Positions 1 to 8,801 of a DNA stretch of 36,885 nt are shown here, one piece after another. The notes below the pieces were generated by a model, which saw nothing but the letters and a program-made list of their open reading frames with translations, did no database searches and had not been told where the DNA came from. The stretch is from contig JASMBC010000009.1 in assembly GCA_030754035.1 (NCBI GenBank), forward strand, positions 1-36,885, read 5' to 3'. Made by a program: the position numbers and the translations under genes. The DNA is from Arenicellales bacterium (GTDB lineage Bacteria > Pseudomonadota > Gammaproteobacteria > Arenicellales > UBA868). Each line of letters starts with the position of its first letter. Positions within the stretch are counted from its first letter, which is position 1.

Positions 1-676
1 TCCGGCCATTGAATAGCCTCCATTCGGATTCTCTGGTGCAGCACGTAAGCATCTTCACGCGCACACGCCTCAAACGCATCCCTGACGACATCCTGGCGAA
101 TATCCTCTACGCGATAACGGTTGTACGCCAGCGACATCATATCGTCAACGAAAGCATCAAACTGCGGATAACGGTCTTCACTGAAATAGTAGGCGCGCCG
201 GCGACTGCAGCCCTTCGCCACGACCAAACGGTTCACTACTTCTGCTGCCATGGCCTGAACCTCGGTCTCATCATGAAACGCACAAGATACCGTCTGCCAA
301 CTGCCTACCGGTTCGGGTTCGATCACATACAGTGTGCCCGCTGCCCGCAGTACCCGCAATGCCTCACCTAGCGCGCGGCCCATTAGCACCTGAGGTACAT
401 GATGAAGTGACCAGTGCAGCAGAACGTGATCAAAGGTGTCATTGGTCATCGGCAGTGCGTGAGCGCTGCCGCGCACCCGTGAAGCAGGGGCACCGCTAGC
501 CACATACGGGTCAATGCCTGTGACATGAAAACCCTGTTGCGCCAAGCCGTCACTCAACACTCCGCCGCCACAGCCTATATCCAGCAAGGCGCCCAAGCAC
601 GGCTGCAAAACTCGCGTAGCGCATCAAGCGGCTGAGCTACGATGGCCTGGTCAGGATCGGCTCGCAGCAAAGACAT
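1..676 (-). pseudogene. class I SAM-dependent methyltransferase, frameshifted and cut by the window edge
   Basis: The likely start is the ATG at 676, seven bases after the upstream ligase stop codon. The first frame reads MSLLRADPDQ... to a stop at the TGG-ATA-TAG near 578. From about 609 leftwards a second frame is open to the window edge and carries the glycine-rich SAM-binding motif LLDIGCGGG, followed by an acidic strand end (GIDPY) and ALPMTNDTFDHVLLHWSLHH, a typical class I (Rossmann-fold) methyltransferase layout. The two frames join smoothly if one T is added to the four-T run (minus strand) at 607-610, giving ...REFLQPCLGALLDIGCG. So this is either a real one-base deletion or a homopolymer read error. 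About 225 residues are visible and the C-terminus lies outside. The substrate is unknown. The position as last visible gene of the carnitine-type operon suggests a role linked to that pathway, but small-molecule methyltransferases are too diverse to say more. Confidence 0.75.
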
Positions 677-680
677 AGGA

Positions 681-2735
681 CTAAGCATCCTCGGTACAGC
701 ACAGCAAGGCATCAACCGCCACGACACCCTTGCCCTTGGGTCGTACCAACAGCGGATTAAGCTCGAGTTCAACCAGGGAATCTTTGCGCGCCAGGGCAAA
801 CTCGCCTATCTGCTGCAGTGCTTGCAGCAGTGCGGCTGTATCGGCGATAGGGGTGCCCCGGAAACCCACAAGCAATGGGTAGGCCTTAAGCGATGCCAAC
901 GCTCGCTCCAACATAGCGCAATCAGCTGGCAATAAAACCACTGTGCGGTCTGGTGCAAGTTCGGCCTGGATGCCGCCACTGCCCAACAGCATCCACGGCC
1001 CGATAGCCGGGTCCTGACTGACTCCAACGATCATCTCACAGACCGCATCGGTCACCATCTCTTCGACCAGCAATTGTGGGTAACGCGCAAAAAGATCTTG
1101 GCCATACCCGCTCAAAGCATCCTGATCGCGGATATTCAGGATCACCGCGTTGTGCTCACTCTTGTGGGCAATGTCAGCATCGCAGACTTTTAGAGCCAGC
1201 GGAAAATCCAGAGACTGCGCTGCGGCCATCAGCGCCTTGAGGCTTCGGACTCGCTGACCCCGTGGTACCGTTAATCCGGCTTGCGCCAGTTCGACCTTGG
1301 CTTGCCACTCATCAACCCTGGTCAGCACATGGCCGGTGGCCCGTGATGGGCCAGGCAGAGCAGTATCCGGCAGTTGACGCTGCCAGGCCGCGCCTATCGT
1401 GGCGGCCGCTTGTGCAGCGTCCAGCGCCTGGCGCAACCCGCACAAGGGCACGATCCCATCTGCTATCAGTTGCCGTGCCACCGACTCAGGCATGCTTTCC
1501 GGCAAACTCGCTACCACTGCGGTGGGCACGCCCGTGTCATGGGCAGCCCGACCAATGGCGCTCACCGCAGGACCCCAGGTCTCAAGATCGCATCGATCCG
1601 CCCGGGGGAAATCAAGCACCAGTAACGACAGATCAAAGCCACAACCCAGCATCGCGGAATAGGTGGCGCAGAGTTCTTCCTCACGATTCCAGTCGAAGGT
1701 GTGATAATCCAGCGGATTCGACACGCTGACCAGTTCATGCACGGTATCTGCTACAGCCTGATGTTGAGCCATATTCAGTTCGGGGAATACCAGATCACGG
1801 CTGATAACGGCATCAGCCATTAACGAGGCCTCTCCCCCAGAACAACTCATGGAACACAGGCGGTTGCCAGCCAGCGGTCCATGCACATGCAGCAGCTTGA
1901 GGACTTCAATCAGTGTATCGAGGTCATTCACCCGGGCAATACCCAGCCGCGCGAACAGCGCATCGGCTGCCTCGTCTGATCCCGCCATAGATGCCGTATG
2001 TGATTGCGTGATCCGCGCACCTTGGTTGCTGGCACCGGATTTCAACGCGGCCACCGGCACTCGTTGTTCTGTCGCGCGGCGCATAGCCCGCTCAAACGCT
2101 GGCACATCCACAAAGCCTTCAATGTAAAGGCCCACCGCAGTCACACGGGGGTCATCGAGTGCCGCTTCTAAGGCATCGGCAAGCCCGGTCTTGGCCTGAT
2201 TGCCCAACGCCAAGAGGTAGGCGATCGGCAACCCGCGGGACTGCATGGTCAAGTTCAATCCAATATTGCTGCTCTGACTGAAAAGCGCCACACCGCACTC
2301 TACCCGCTCGCCACCGTGCTGATCTGGCCACATCAGCGCACCATCCAGGTAGTTGATCAGGCCATAACAGTTGGGGCCGAGTATGGGCATGGACCCTGCC
2401 GCCGCGAGCAACGCATCGTTGAGCGCTTCGCCATCGGCGACCTCATTGAAACCAGAGGCATAGCAGACCGCACCGCCGGCACCAACGCGACTCAGGCTGT
2501 CAACAATGCCAACGGTAGCGTGGCGGTTGACACCAATAAAGCTGGCGTCCGGAATCCCGGGCAATGCGCTAACATCACGATAGCAGCGATACCCCTCGAC
2601 GGTCTCCCGAGACGGATGCACCGGCCAGATGTCGCCGGCAAAACCCATACGCTTACACTGGCGCACAACCTCGCAGGCTTCGCGGCCACCGAACACGGCC
2701 ATGCTGGATGGTCGGAACAGGCGTTCTAAGGTCAA
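681..2735 (-). CDS. ADP-forming acyl-CoA ligase (acetate--CoA ligase [ADP-forming] family), alpha-beta fusion
   Basis: A 684-residue protein with the layout of single-chain NDP-forming acyl-CoA synthetases. Residues 1-130 form a CoA-binding Rossmann domain (LERLFRPSSMAVFGG), followed by two succinyl-CoA-ligase-like domains and a C-terminal ATP-grasp domain from about residue 465. The phosphorylated histidine of the family fits H246 in QSHTASMAG. ATP-grasp residues are seen in LALKVCDADIAHKSEHN (about 513-529), LLVEEM (555-560) and ELELNPLLV (656-664). The family makes acyl-CoA from a carboxylic acid, CoA and ATP, giving ADP and phosphate. The DMSP lyase DddX belongs to the same superfamily. 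The start is a TTG with no clear ribosome-binding site. It lies in the same frame as the preceding acyl-CoA dehydrogenase, four codons after its TGA. The substrate is not visible from sequence; the neighbours suggest a short-chain or betaine-type acid. Confidence 0.85.
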   Translation of the reverse strand: MTLERLFRPSSMAVFGGREACEVVRQCKRMGFAGDIWPVHPSRETVEGYRCYRDVSALPGIPDASFIGVNRHATVGIVDSLSRVGAGGAVCYASGFNEVADGEALNDALLAAAGSMPILGPNCYGLINYLDGALMWPDQHGGERVECGVALFSQSSNIGLNLTMQSRGLPIAYLLALGNQAKTGLADALEAALDDPRVTAVGLYIEGFVDVPAFERAMRRATEQRVPVAALKSGASNQGARITQSHTASMAGSDEAADALFARLGIARVNDLDTLIEVLKLLHVHGPLAGNRLCSMSCSGGEASLMADAVISRDLVFPELNMAQHQAVADTVHELVSVSNPLDYHTFDWNREEELCATYSAMLGCGFDLSLLVLDFPRADRCDLETWGPAVSAIGRAAHDTGVPTAVVASLPESMPESVARQLIADGIVPLCGLRQALDAAQAAATIGAAWQRQLPDTALPGPSRATGHVLTRVDEWQAKVELAQAGLTVPRGQRVRSLKALMAAAQSLDFPLALKVCDADIAHKSEHNAVILNIRDQDALSGYGQDLFARYPQLLVEEMVTDAVCEMIVGVSQDPAIGPWMLLGSGGIQAELAPDRTVVLLPADCAMLERALASLKAYPLLVGFRGTPIADTAALLQALQQIGEFALARKDSLVELELNPLLVRPKGKGVVAVDALLCCTEDA

Positions 2736-2747
2736 GGGGTCAGCGCA

Positions 2748-3908
2748 TCAGGTCCAGCGTGGGCGCAGCATGTCCCGGGAGATGATGTGTCGCTGTATCT
2801 CACTGGTGCCCTCCCATATTCGCTCAACCCGCGCATCGCGCCAGATGCGTTCCAGCGGTAAATCAGACATTAATCCCATGCCACCGTGAATTTGAATAGC
2901 CTCATCAGCGACAAACGCGAGCATCTCCGTGGTATATAACTTAGCCATCGCGTAGTCGGTATCGGTAGCAACACCCTGATCAGCCTTCCACGCCGCTTGC
3001 AGAGTGAGTAACTCCGAGGCCTCCAGGCGCATTTTCATCTCAGCGAGCTTGAACCCAACCCCCTGGAATCGGCCAATATACTGGCCGAACTGCTGGCGTT
3101 CGGCCGCCCAGTCGGTAGCATGCTCCAGCGCGCGATAGGCCCGACCCAGACACATCGCCGCCACCTGTAATCGCGTGGTTCCGAGCCAATCGTTGGCCAC
3201 GTTAAAACCCTGATGTTCTGCGCCCAACATCTGCTCAGCAGGGATTCGGCAATTTTCAAACTCGAGGATACAGTTATGGTATCCCCGATGAGAAACACTG
3301 TGATAACCCTGTCGCACTGTGAAACCGGGGGTACCTTTGTCCACCAGAAAAGCACTGATCAATTTTCGCGGACCACGACTGGATTCTTCTTCACCGGTCG
3401 CAGCAAAGAGGATGACAAAGTCTGCCAGGTCAGCATGACTGATAAAATGCTTGGTGCCATTGATGATATAACTGTCCCGGTCACGCTCGGCACGACATTG
3501 CATTGAGCGAAGATCAGACCCCGCGCCGGGCTCGGTCATCGCCAGACAGTCCGTCTTCTCGCCGCGAATACACGGCAGCAGGTAACGCTCACGTTGCTCA
3601 CCGACGCAAGCCTGCAGGATATTGCTGGGCCGTCCGACCAGATACTGCAGGGCAAAATTAGCCCGCCCCAGTTCACGTTCTACCAACGACAGGGAAACGC
3701 TGTCCAGTCCGCCACCTCCGAGATCCTCGGGCATATTGGCAGCATAAAATCCCTGAGCAATGGCGCACTCTCGAATCTGGCGCGCAAGCTCCGGGCGAAC
3801 TTCATCACTGGCCTCCACCTCATCCTCATAGGGATACAATTCCTTTTCAGTAAAAGCACGGGCACTGTCGACCAGCATCCGCTGTTCATCGCTCAGGGAA
3901 AATTCCAT
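2748..3908 (-). CDS. acyl-CoA dehydrogenase
   Basis: A 386-residue FAD flavoenzyme of the acyl-CoA dehydrogenase family, which introduces an alpha-beta double bond into an acyl-CoA and passes electrons to ETF. The N-terminal helical domain starts MEFSLSDEQRMLVDSAR. The FAD/substrate signature AMTEPGAGSD is at 123-132. The C-terminal domain carries QIHGGMGL and the end motif IWEGTSEIQRHIISR, in which E366 is the expected catalytic base. Length is normal for the family. The ATG at 3908 has a GGAG seven bases upstream. It sits between the carnitine-dehydrogenase-like gene (35-base gap) and the CoA ligase (12-base gap), so the three are almost certainly co-transcribed. A gamma-butyrobetainyl-CoA or crotonobetainyl-CoA type substrate would fit the context (inference); a branched or short-chain acyl-CoA is the alternative. 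Confidence 0.9.
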   Translation of the reverse strand: MEFSLSDEQRMLVDSARAFTEKELYPYEDEVEASDEVRPELARQIRECAIAQGFYAANMPEDLGGGGLDSVSLSLVERELGRANFALQYLVGRPSNILQACVGEQRERYLLPCIRGEKTDCLAMTEPGAGSDLRSMQCRAERDRDSYIINGTKHFISHADLADFVILFAATGEEESSRGPRKLISAFLVDKGTPGFTVRQGYHSVSHRGYHNCILEFENCRIPAEQMLGAEHQGFNVANDWLGTTRLQVAAMCLGRAYRALEHATDWAAERQQFGQYIGRFQGVGFKLAEMKMRLEASELLTLQAAWKADQGVATDTDYAMAKLYTTEMLAFVADEAIQIHGGMGLMSDLPLERIWRDARVERIWEGTSEIQRHIISRDMLRPRWT

Positions 3909-3943
3909 CAGGGCTCTCCATGGTGCTGCGGCCGACGCAGCGC

Positions 3944-4939
3944 TCAGCTGCTATCGCTGTCGGCGGACTCGCGAATACGTTTCTGGTGTTGGTTAAGCAC
4001 TGCCCCGGCACCCAGGTTGCGTTGCTGTAGCGCCTCCAGAATCCCAATCAACGCATCGTCACGCACCCGCTCTAATTCGTCAATGGGCGCATCACCAGCC
4101 AGACGCTCACAGCCCGAGTGCATCTTGTCGACGAGTTCCCCAGTAATCTTCGGTGGCTCCAAATGGGTCCAGGGAAAAAGAGAAGGGTCAAAGTGCTTGA
4201 GAAACTGGCCCATACCGCCCGGTTGGGCTGCCACATGAAAAATCTGGCAGGCCCCCCATAGCGCCCAGCGCAGGCCGGGGCCATAGCAAATGGCCGCATC
4301 GAGCTCTTCCGGCGTCGCGACATCATCGTTAACCAGGTGCAAGATTTCCCGCCACAATGCTTCTTGGAGTCGATCAGACAAAAACCCCGGCACCTCGGAG
4401 CGTACTTTCAGTGGATACATGCCGAGATCCCGGTACAGCGCTACTGCGCGTTCGATATTGTCGGCGTCAGTCTGCTCACCACCCAGCACTTCAACCAACG
4501 GTAACAAATAAACCGGGTTAAAAGGATGCCCCACCATTACCCGGCCCGGATGAGCACAGTGCGACTGAAACTCACTTGGCAGCAGGCCCGAGGTGCTCGA
4601 GGCGATCAGTACATCTGCCGGGGCCGCGGCATCGATCTCGGCATGCAGGGTGGTTTTAAGTTCTATCCGTTCTGGTGCGCTTTCCTGAATGAACTGCGCT
4701 CCAAGAGCTACCTCTTCCAGGGAATCGCAGAATCTTAGTCGGTCTACCGATGCGCCAGGGAAAAGGCCGGTACGCTCCAATACCGGCCAGACCTGAGTCA
4801 GGTTATCGCGTAAGCGGTCTTGTGCATCCACGCCTGGGTCGAAAGCCAATACGTTCAAACCCCGGGCCAATGCACGAGCGGCCCAGCCCGCGCCGATAAT
4901 CCCCGTACCGATGACACCAAAAGTTTTGATGGTCTGCAT
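3944..4939 (-). CDS. L-carnitine dehydrogenase-like 3-hydroxyacyl dehydrogenase
   Basis: A 331-residue NAD-dependent dehydrogenase of the 3-hydroxyacyl-CoA dehydrogenase fold. The dinucleotide-binding motif GVIGTGIIGAGW is at residues 8-19, and an acidic residue (D34) ends the second strand as in NAD enzymes. The catalytic set fits S117 (SSTSGLLPSE), H138 (GHPFNPVYLLPLVE) and E150. The stretches ADFIQESAPER-like (82-91), STSGLLPSE and LQEALWREILHLVNDDVA match what I remember of Pseudomonas CdhA, L-carnitine 3-dehydrogenase (EC 1.1.1.108), which makes 3-dehydrocarnitine. It is the first gene of the operon; the ATG at 4939 has a GGAG ten bases upstream. The following steps of the known Pseudomonas pathway (beta-keto acid cleavage enzyme and thioesterase) are not in the window. 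A related beta-hydroxy acid substrate is possible. Confidence 0.8.
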   Translation of the reverse strand: MQTIKTFGVIGTGIIGAGWAARALARGLNVLAFDPGVDAQDRLRDNLTQVWPVLERTGLFPGASVDRLRFCDSLEEVALGAQFIQESAPERIELKTTLHAEIDAAAPADVLIASSTSGLLPSEFQSHCAHPGRVMVGHPFNPVYLLPLVEVLGGEQTDADNIERAVALYRDLGMYPLKVRSEVPGFLSDRLQEALWREILHLVNDDVATPEELDAAICYGPGLRWALWGACQIFHVAAQPGGMGQFLKHFDPSLFPWTHLEPPKITGELVDKMHSGCERLAGDAPIDELERVRDDALIGILEALQQRNLGAGAVLNQHQKRIRESADSDSS

Positions 4940-5122
4940 CCTGTTTAATCTCCAAAGGCCGTTGCGTTAATCGACTCTGAACAAGGTCGGCTACGCATTG
5001 CCCATCGGCTGGATGGCTCACTGCTTTAATGCATTACCGTGAGCGTAATTTCACCGGATATCTGTCGGGCCGTACGGTCTGTATGCGACCTTTGACTGCC
5101 GCACAACGTACCTAAGCGCTCA

Positions 5123-5141
5123 CCCGATGGAAAGAATCGGG
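5123..5141 (-). other. hairpin in the lpxC-carnitine operon gap
   Basis: CCCGAT and ATCGGG pair around a seven-base loop. No T-run follows on the minus strand, so it is not a convincing terminator by itself. It lies in the 243-base gap between lpxC and the next operon, which must also hold that operon's promoter. I found no convincing -35/-10 pair there. Confidence 0.3.
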
Positions 5142-5162
5142 ATAACCCCAGGAGAATCTAGA

Positions 5163-5177
5163 GGCCGGAACCCGGCC
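5163..5177 (-). terminator. possible lpxC terminator
   Basis: A six-base perfect stem GGCCGG/CCGGCC with a three-base loop begins six bases after the lpxC stop codon. It is followed on the minus strand by a mixed T-rich stretch (TCTAGATTCTCC) rather than a clean U-tract. It would end the dcw transcript ahead of the unrelated catabolic operon. It may be weak and allow read-through. Confidence 0.4.
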
Positions 5178-5182
5178 GAAGA

Positions 5183-6094
5183 TCAAGTAAAGGCGGGATG
5201 AAGAAATGCCGGCGCCGCATCTGTCTCAGCACTGTCATAGGAGACAGCCTCCCAGGACGCGCGCTGCTGCGCCAATGTGCGCAAAAGACGGTTATTGAGG
5301 CCATGCCCCGACTTGTGGGCAGAGAAAGCGCCGATCAGCGGACACCCCAAAAGGTAGAGGTCACCGATCGCATCAAGAATTTTGTGCTTAACAAATTCGT
5401 TGCCATAGCGCAGGCCATCGTCGTTGATCACCCGATAATCGTCCATGACGATTGCGTTATCCAAACTGCCGCCGCGGGCAAGACCAACTTCCTGCAAGGC
5501 TTCAACGTCTTGTAGAAAACCGAATGTACGCGCCCGACTGACCTCTTTGGCAAAAGAAACCTCGGACAAATCAACCGTCGCTTGCTGACCGGAGGATTGC
5601 ATAGTTGGGTGATTGAAATCGATACTGAAACTAACCTTGAACCCCTCAAAGGGTTCAAAGCGTGCCCACTTGTCCCCTTCCCTGATTTCCACCGGATCCT
5701 TGATCCGGATAAAACGCTTGGCCGCTGTCTGTGTCTCGATACCAGCGGATTGAATCAGAAAAACAAAAACGGCAGCGCTGCCGTCCATGATAGGTACTTC
5801 ATCAGAATCAAGTTCGACAATGGCGTTGTCGATGTGCAAGCCAGCGAAAGCGGACATCAGGTGTTCTACGGTAGAGACCCGCACGCCGTTGTGCTCAAGG
5901 GTGGTCGAAAGCCGGGTGTCACTGACCCGTTCCAGGCTCGCCGCTATCTCTGCAACCGGGTCAAGGTCAACGCGGCGAAAGACGATACCCGTTCCCACTG
6001 GTGCCGGACGCAGGGTCAGGTAGACTTTCTTTCCAGTATGCAGACCTACGCCTGTCGCACCGATCACGTTCTTGAGAGTTCGCTGTCGGATCAT
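5183..6094 (-). CDS. lpxC: UDP-3-O-acyl-N-acetylglucosamine deacetylase
   Basis: 303 residues (305 in E. coli), co-linear with LpxC, the zinc enzyme that makes the committed step of lipid A synthesis in the cytoplasm. The zinc ligands fit H78 (STVEHLMSA), H237 and D241 ([13 protein letters not shown]). The catalytic base is H264 in HKSGH. The N-terminus [21 protein letters not shown] is typical. The ATG at 6094 has a good GGAAGG site directly upstream. It is the last gene of the dcw cluster, as in many Gammaproteobacteria, and is separated from ftsZ by an AT-rich gap of 186 bases that could hold its own promoter (a TAGAAT at 6166-6171 is a possible -10 without a good -35). In E. coli LpxC is controlled by FtsH proteolysis through its C-terminal tail; the tail here is different, so this control cannot be assumed. 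Confidence 0.97.
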   Translation of the reverse strand: MIRQRTLKNVIGATGVGLHTGKKVYLTLRPAPVGTGIVFRRVDLDPVAEIAASLERVSDTRLSTTLEHNGVRVSTVEHLMSAFAGLHIDNAIVELDSDEVPIMDGSAAVFVFLIQSAGIETQTAAKRFIRIKDPVEIREGDKWARFEPFEGFKVSFSIDFNHPTMQSSGQQATVDLSEVSFAKEVSRARTFGFLQDVEALQEVGLARGGSLDNAIVMDDYRVINDDGLRYGNEFVKHKILDAIGDLYLLGCPLIGAFSAHKSGHGLNNRLLRTLAQQRASWEAVSYDSAETDAAPAFLHPAFT

Positions 6095-6280
6095 CCTTCC
6101 CTTCTTTGCTGGTTTTTCTGATTACACCAAGCGGATGGTAGCGTCCCACGCGCCCAGCAAAATCAATTCTACACAAGAAACTCAGCAAATCGTACTTGTT
6201 TTGAAATATTTTTACCACTTTTTTTGCATAATTCTCCTCATTAATGACAATATAAAATATAACCTTTTGTTTTTTATGAG

Positions 6281-7432
6281 TTAATCCGCCTGGCGGCGCA
6301 GAAAAGCTGGAACATCAAGATAATCCATGTCGACTGCTGCGTTACCGTTGGTGTCCAGGTCCCCGGCAGTCCGGGGGCGCCTGCGGATAACCGTAGGCTG
6401 GTCGTAATCAACCTCGGTTTCTACGGCGTCTTCGACCTCTCCATCCTTAACCAGGGTGATTTGGGGAGTGTGTGTGCGGTTGCGAATTCCTGTCGCTACC
6501 ATCGTTACCCGTAGTTCGCCTTCCATTTCCGGGTCTAGCACAGTGCCGATCACCACGGTGCCATCTTCCGAGGCGTATTCGTTAACAATCTCGCCCACCT
6601 GGGCAAACTCTGCCAACTCCATATCTGGACCTGCGGATACATTGACTAACAGGCCCTTAGCGCCATGAATATCCACCTCTTCCAGCAGCGGGCTGCATAC
6701 CGCGCCCCGCGCCGCCTCGATTGACCGATCCGGGCCTGTCGCCGTTGCCGAGCCCATCATAGCCATTCCCATTTCAGACATCACCGTGCGGACATCGGCA
6801 AAGTCCACGTTGATTAACCCAGGACGGGTGATCAGCTCTGAGATTCCCTGCACCGCGTTGAGCAAGACCTCGTTAGCCTTGCTGAAGGCCTCCAACAACG
6901 TTATCTTGCCTCCCATCACTTCCAGGATCCGCTCGTTCGGAATCACAATCAGAGAGTCAACCAGCTCACCCAATTCTTTGATTCCCTGATCTGCCGCCGC
7001 AATGCGCTTTTTCCCTTCGAAGTTAAACGGGCGTGTCACGACCGCCACGGTCAGGATTCCTTTCTCGCGGGCCAAGTGGGCCACTACCGGTGCCGCGCCG
7101 GTTCCGGTTCCCCCACCCATTCCCGCAGTAAGAAAGATCATATCGGTACCATCCAATGCAGCTGCGATTTTGTCGCGATCCTCAGTCGCCGCCTGGCGGC
7201 CAACATCCGGGTTCGCCCCAGCACCGAGCCCCTTGGTGAGTCCTTCGCCCAGTTGCATCACCTTGGACACGCCAGAGCGATGCAGCGCCTGTGAATCAGT
7301 ATTCGCATTGATGAACTCAACCCCCTCTAGATTGGCAGACAGCATATGATCGACCGCGTTGCCGCCGCCGCCGCCAATGCCCAATACCTTGATTACCGCT
7401 TGCTGGCCCGAGATTTCCATCAGTTCAAACAT
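6281..7432 (-). CDS. ftsZ: cell division GTPase FtsZ
   Basis: 383 residues, the same length as E. coli FtsZ. This tubulin-like GTPase polymerises into the Z-ring at mid-cell. Visible motifs are the GGGGGNAVDHM loop (20-30), the tubulin signature GGGTGTGAAP, the T7 loop region NVDFADVRTVMSEMG, a variable linker and the conserved C-terminal peptide DYLDVPAFLRRQAD that binds FtsA and ZipA. I chose the ATG at 7432 because GGAG lies seven bases before it; an upstream in-frame start would add 15 residues unlike other FtsZ proteins. It follows ftsA after a 105-base gap that includes AT-rich sequence. Extra ftsZ promoters often lie in or before ftsA and ftsQ, but I could not identify one here. Confidence 0.98.
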   Translation of the reverse strand: MFELMEISGQQAVIKVLGIGGGGGNAVDHMLSANLEGVEFINANTDSQALHRSGVSKVMQLGEGLTKGLGAGANPDVGRQAATEDRDKIAAALDGTDMIFLTAGMGGGTGTGAAPVVAHLAREKGILTVAVVTRPFNFEGKKRIAAADQGIKELGELVDSLIVIPNERILEVMGGKITLLEAFSKANEVLLNAVQGISELITRPGLINVDFADVRTVMSEMGMAMMGSATATGPDRSIEAARGAVCSPLLEEVDIHGAKGLLVNVSAGPDMELAEFAQVGEIVNEYASEDGTVVIGTVLDPEMEGELRVTMVATGIRNRTHTPQITLVKDGEVEDAVETEVDYDQPTVIRRRPRTAGDLDTNGNAAVDMDYLDVPAFLRRQAD

Positions 7433-7537
7433 ATCGTCTCTCCTGATACTTAGGTTGAAAATTAAATTTTTTGCCACCTGGACAAACTGAAAATTGCTTA
7501 CCCGAAACTGAATCCTTTGTTGCTGTGTACTCCACCG

Positions 7538-8791
7538 TTAATCCTTTTTGAAATGACTTGAAAACCATTGCTTGATCCGGTTGGCCAGCTCACCGGGCGC
7601 CGGGGCTGAGATGCGACCCGTACGGGATTCCCGCTCCTCTTGGTGGCGGTAACCAAACAACACCAGCCCGACAGCAGTGGAATAAGAAGGATTACGTACC
7701 ACATCACTCAAGCTGCCGACGTACTGGGGCACTCCGAGGCGGACCGGCATATGAAAGATCTCCTCAGCCAGCTCGGCCATACCCGCCATCCGGGCAGTGC
7801 CGCCTGTCAGCACGATGCCTGTTCCAAGTAATTCCTCATAACCGCTGCGCCGCAATTCAGCCTGTACCAGCAAGAACAACTCCTCAACACGCGGCTCTAT
7901 CACGTCGGCCAATGTGGTGCGCGCCAGTTTCCGAGGCGCTCGCTCACCCACACTAGGGGTATCGATCATTTCACCTTCGGGGGCCAACTGCACCAAGGCG
8001 CTGCCGAACTTCTTTTTCAATTCTTCTGCAGCCTGAGTCGGCGTACGCAATGCTACGGCGATATCGTTGGTAATTTGGTCACCGGCAATCGGTAGAACTG
8101 CGGTGTGGCGAATAGCGCCGTCGGTGAATACGGCGATATCAGTAGTGCCGCCGCCAATATCCACCATACACACGCCGAGTTCTTTTTCATCCTCCTCGAG
8201 CACCGCGTAACTGGAAGCAATCTGTTCCAGTACTATGTCCTCTACCTGCAAGCCGCAACGGGTGATGCACTTGACGATGTTTTGCGCGGCGCTGACCGCG
8301 CCGGTAATGATATGTACCTTAGCCTCAAGTCGTACACCGCTCATACCGATCGGTTCGCGAATGCCTTCCTGGCCGTCAATGATGAAATCCTGTGGCAGAA
8401 TATGGAGAACGCGCTGGTCATTGGGTATCGCCTGCGCCTGCGCTGCGTCCAGTACCCGCTCTATGTCACCGCGGCTGACTTCCTCGCGATCCCTGATAGC
8501 AACCACACCATGGGAATTCATACTATTGATATGCCCGCCGGCAATACCGGCATAGACAGAACTGATCCGACACTCGGCAGTTAACTCTGCTTCTTCGATG
8601 GCTTGCTGGATGGACTGCACGGTTGATTCAATATTGGCAACCACACCCTTGCGCAGCCCACGTGAGGGCTGCTGTCCAACCCCCAGTATCTCGATTTCAT
8701 CGTTTTCGCTGACTTCAGCTACTACCGCAAGTACTTTCGAAGTACCGATATCGAGGCCGACAATCAGTTCGCTAACCGGTTTTCTGTTCAT
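7538..8791 (-). CDS. ftsA: cell division protein FtsA
   Basis: 417 residues. This actin-like ATPase ties FtsZ filaments to the inner membrane and recruits later division proteins. The phosphate-binding loops are GLDIGTSKV near the N-terminus and VDIGGGTTDIAVF in the middle, with an adenosine motif GTGIVLTGGTARMAGM. The last residues (NRIKQWFSSHFKKD) form the expected amphipathic membrane-targeting helix. I chose the ATG at 8791 (MNRKPVSELIVGLD) because it aligns with the usual N-terminus. A GTG at 8812, overlapping the ftsQ stop and just after GGGAG, would add seven residues and cannot be excluded. Confidence 0.97.
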   Translation of the reverse strand: MNRKPVSELIVGLDIGTSKVLAVVAEVSENDEIEILGVGQQPSRGLRKGVVANIESTVQSIQQAIEEAELTAECRISSVYAGIAGGHINSMNSHGVVAIRDREEVSRGDIERVLDAAQAQAIPNDQRVLHILPQDFIIDGQEGIREPIGMSGVRLEAKVHIITGAVSAAQNIVKCITRCGLQVEDIVLEQIASSYAVLEEDEKELGVCMVDIGGGTTDIAVFTDGAIRHTAVLPIAGDQITNDIAVALRTPTQAAEELKKKFGSALVQLAPEGEMIDTPSVGERAPRKLARTTLADVIEPRVEELFLLVQAELRRSGYEELLGTGIVLTGGTARMAGMAELAEEIFHMPVRLGVPQYVGSLSDVVRNPSYSTAVGLVLFGYRHQEERESRTGRISAPAPGELANRIKQWFSSHFKKD

Positions 8792-8801
8792 TGTGATCGG
8801 A

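Noticed and set aside
9-371. 120-codon plus-strand ORF at the left edge
   Set aside because: It lies opposite the methyltransferase, whose frame carries clear family motifs; no motif is seen in this ORF.
6095-6280. AT-rich ftsZ-lpxC gap as a terminator or small gene
   Set aside because: No stable hairpin with T-run and no convincing ORF; only a weak -10-like TAGAAT for lpxC was found.
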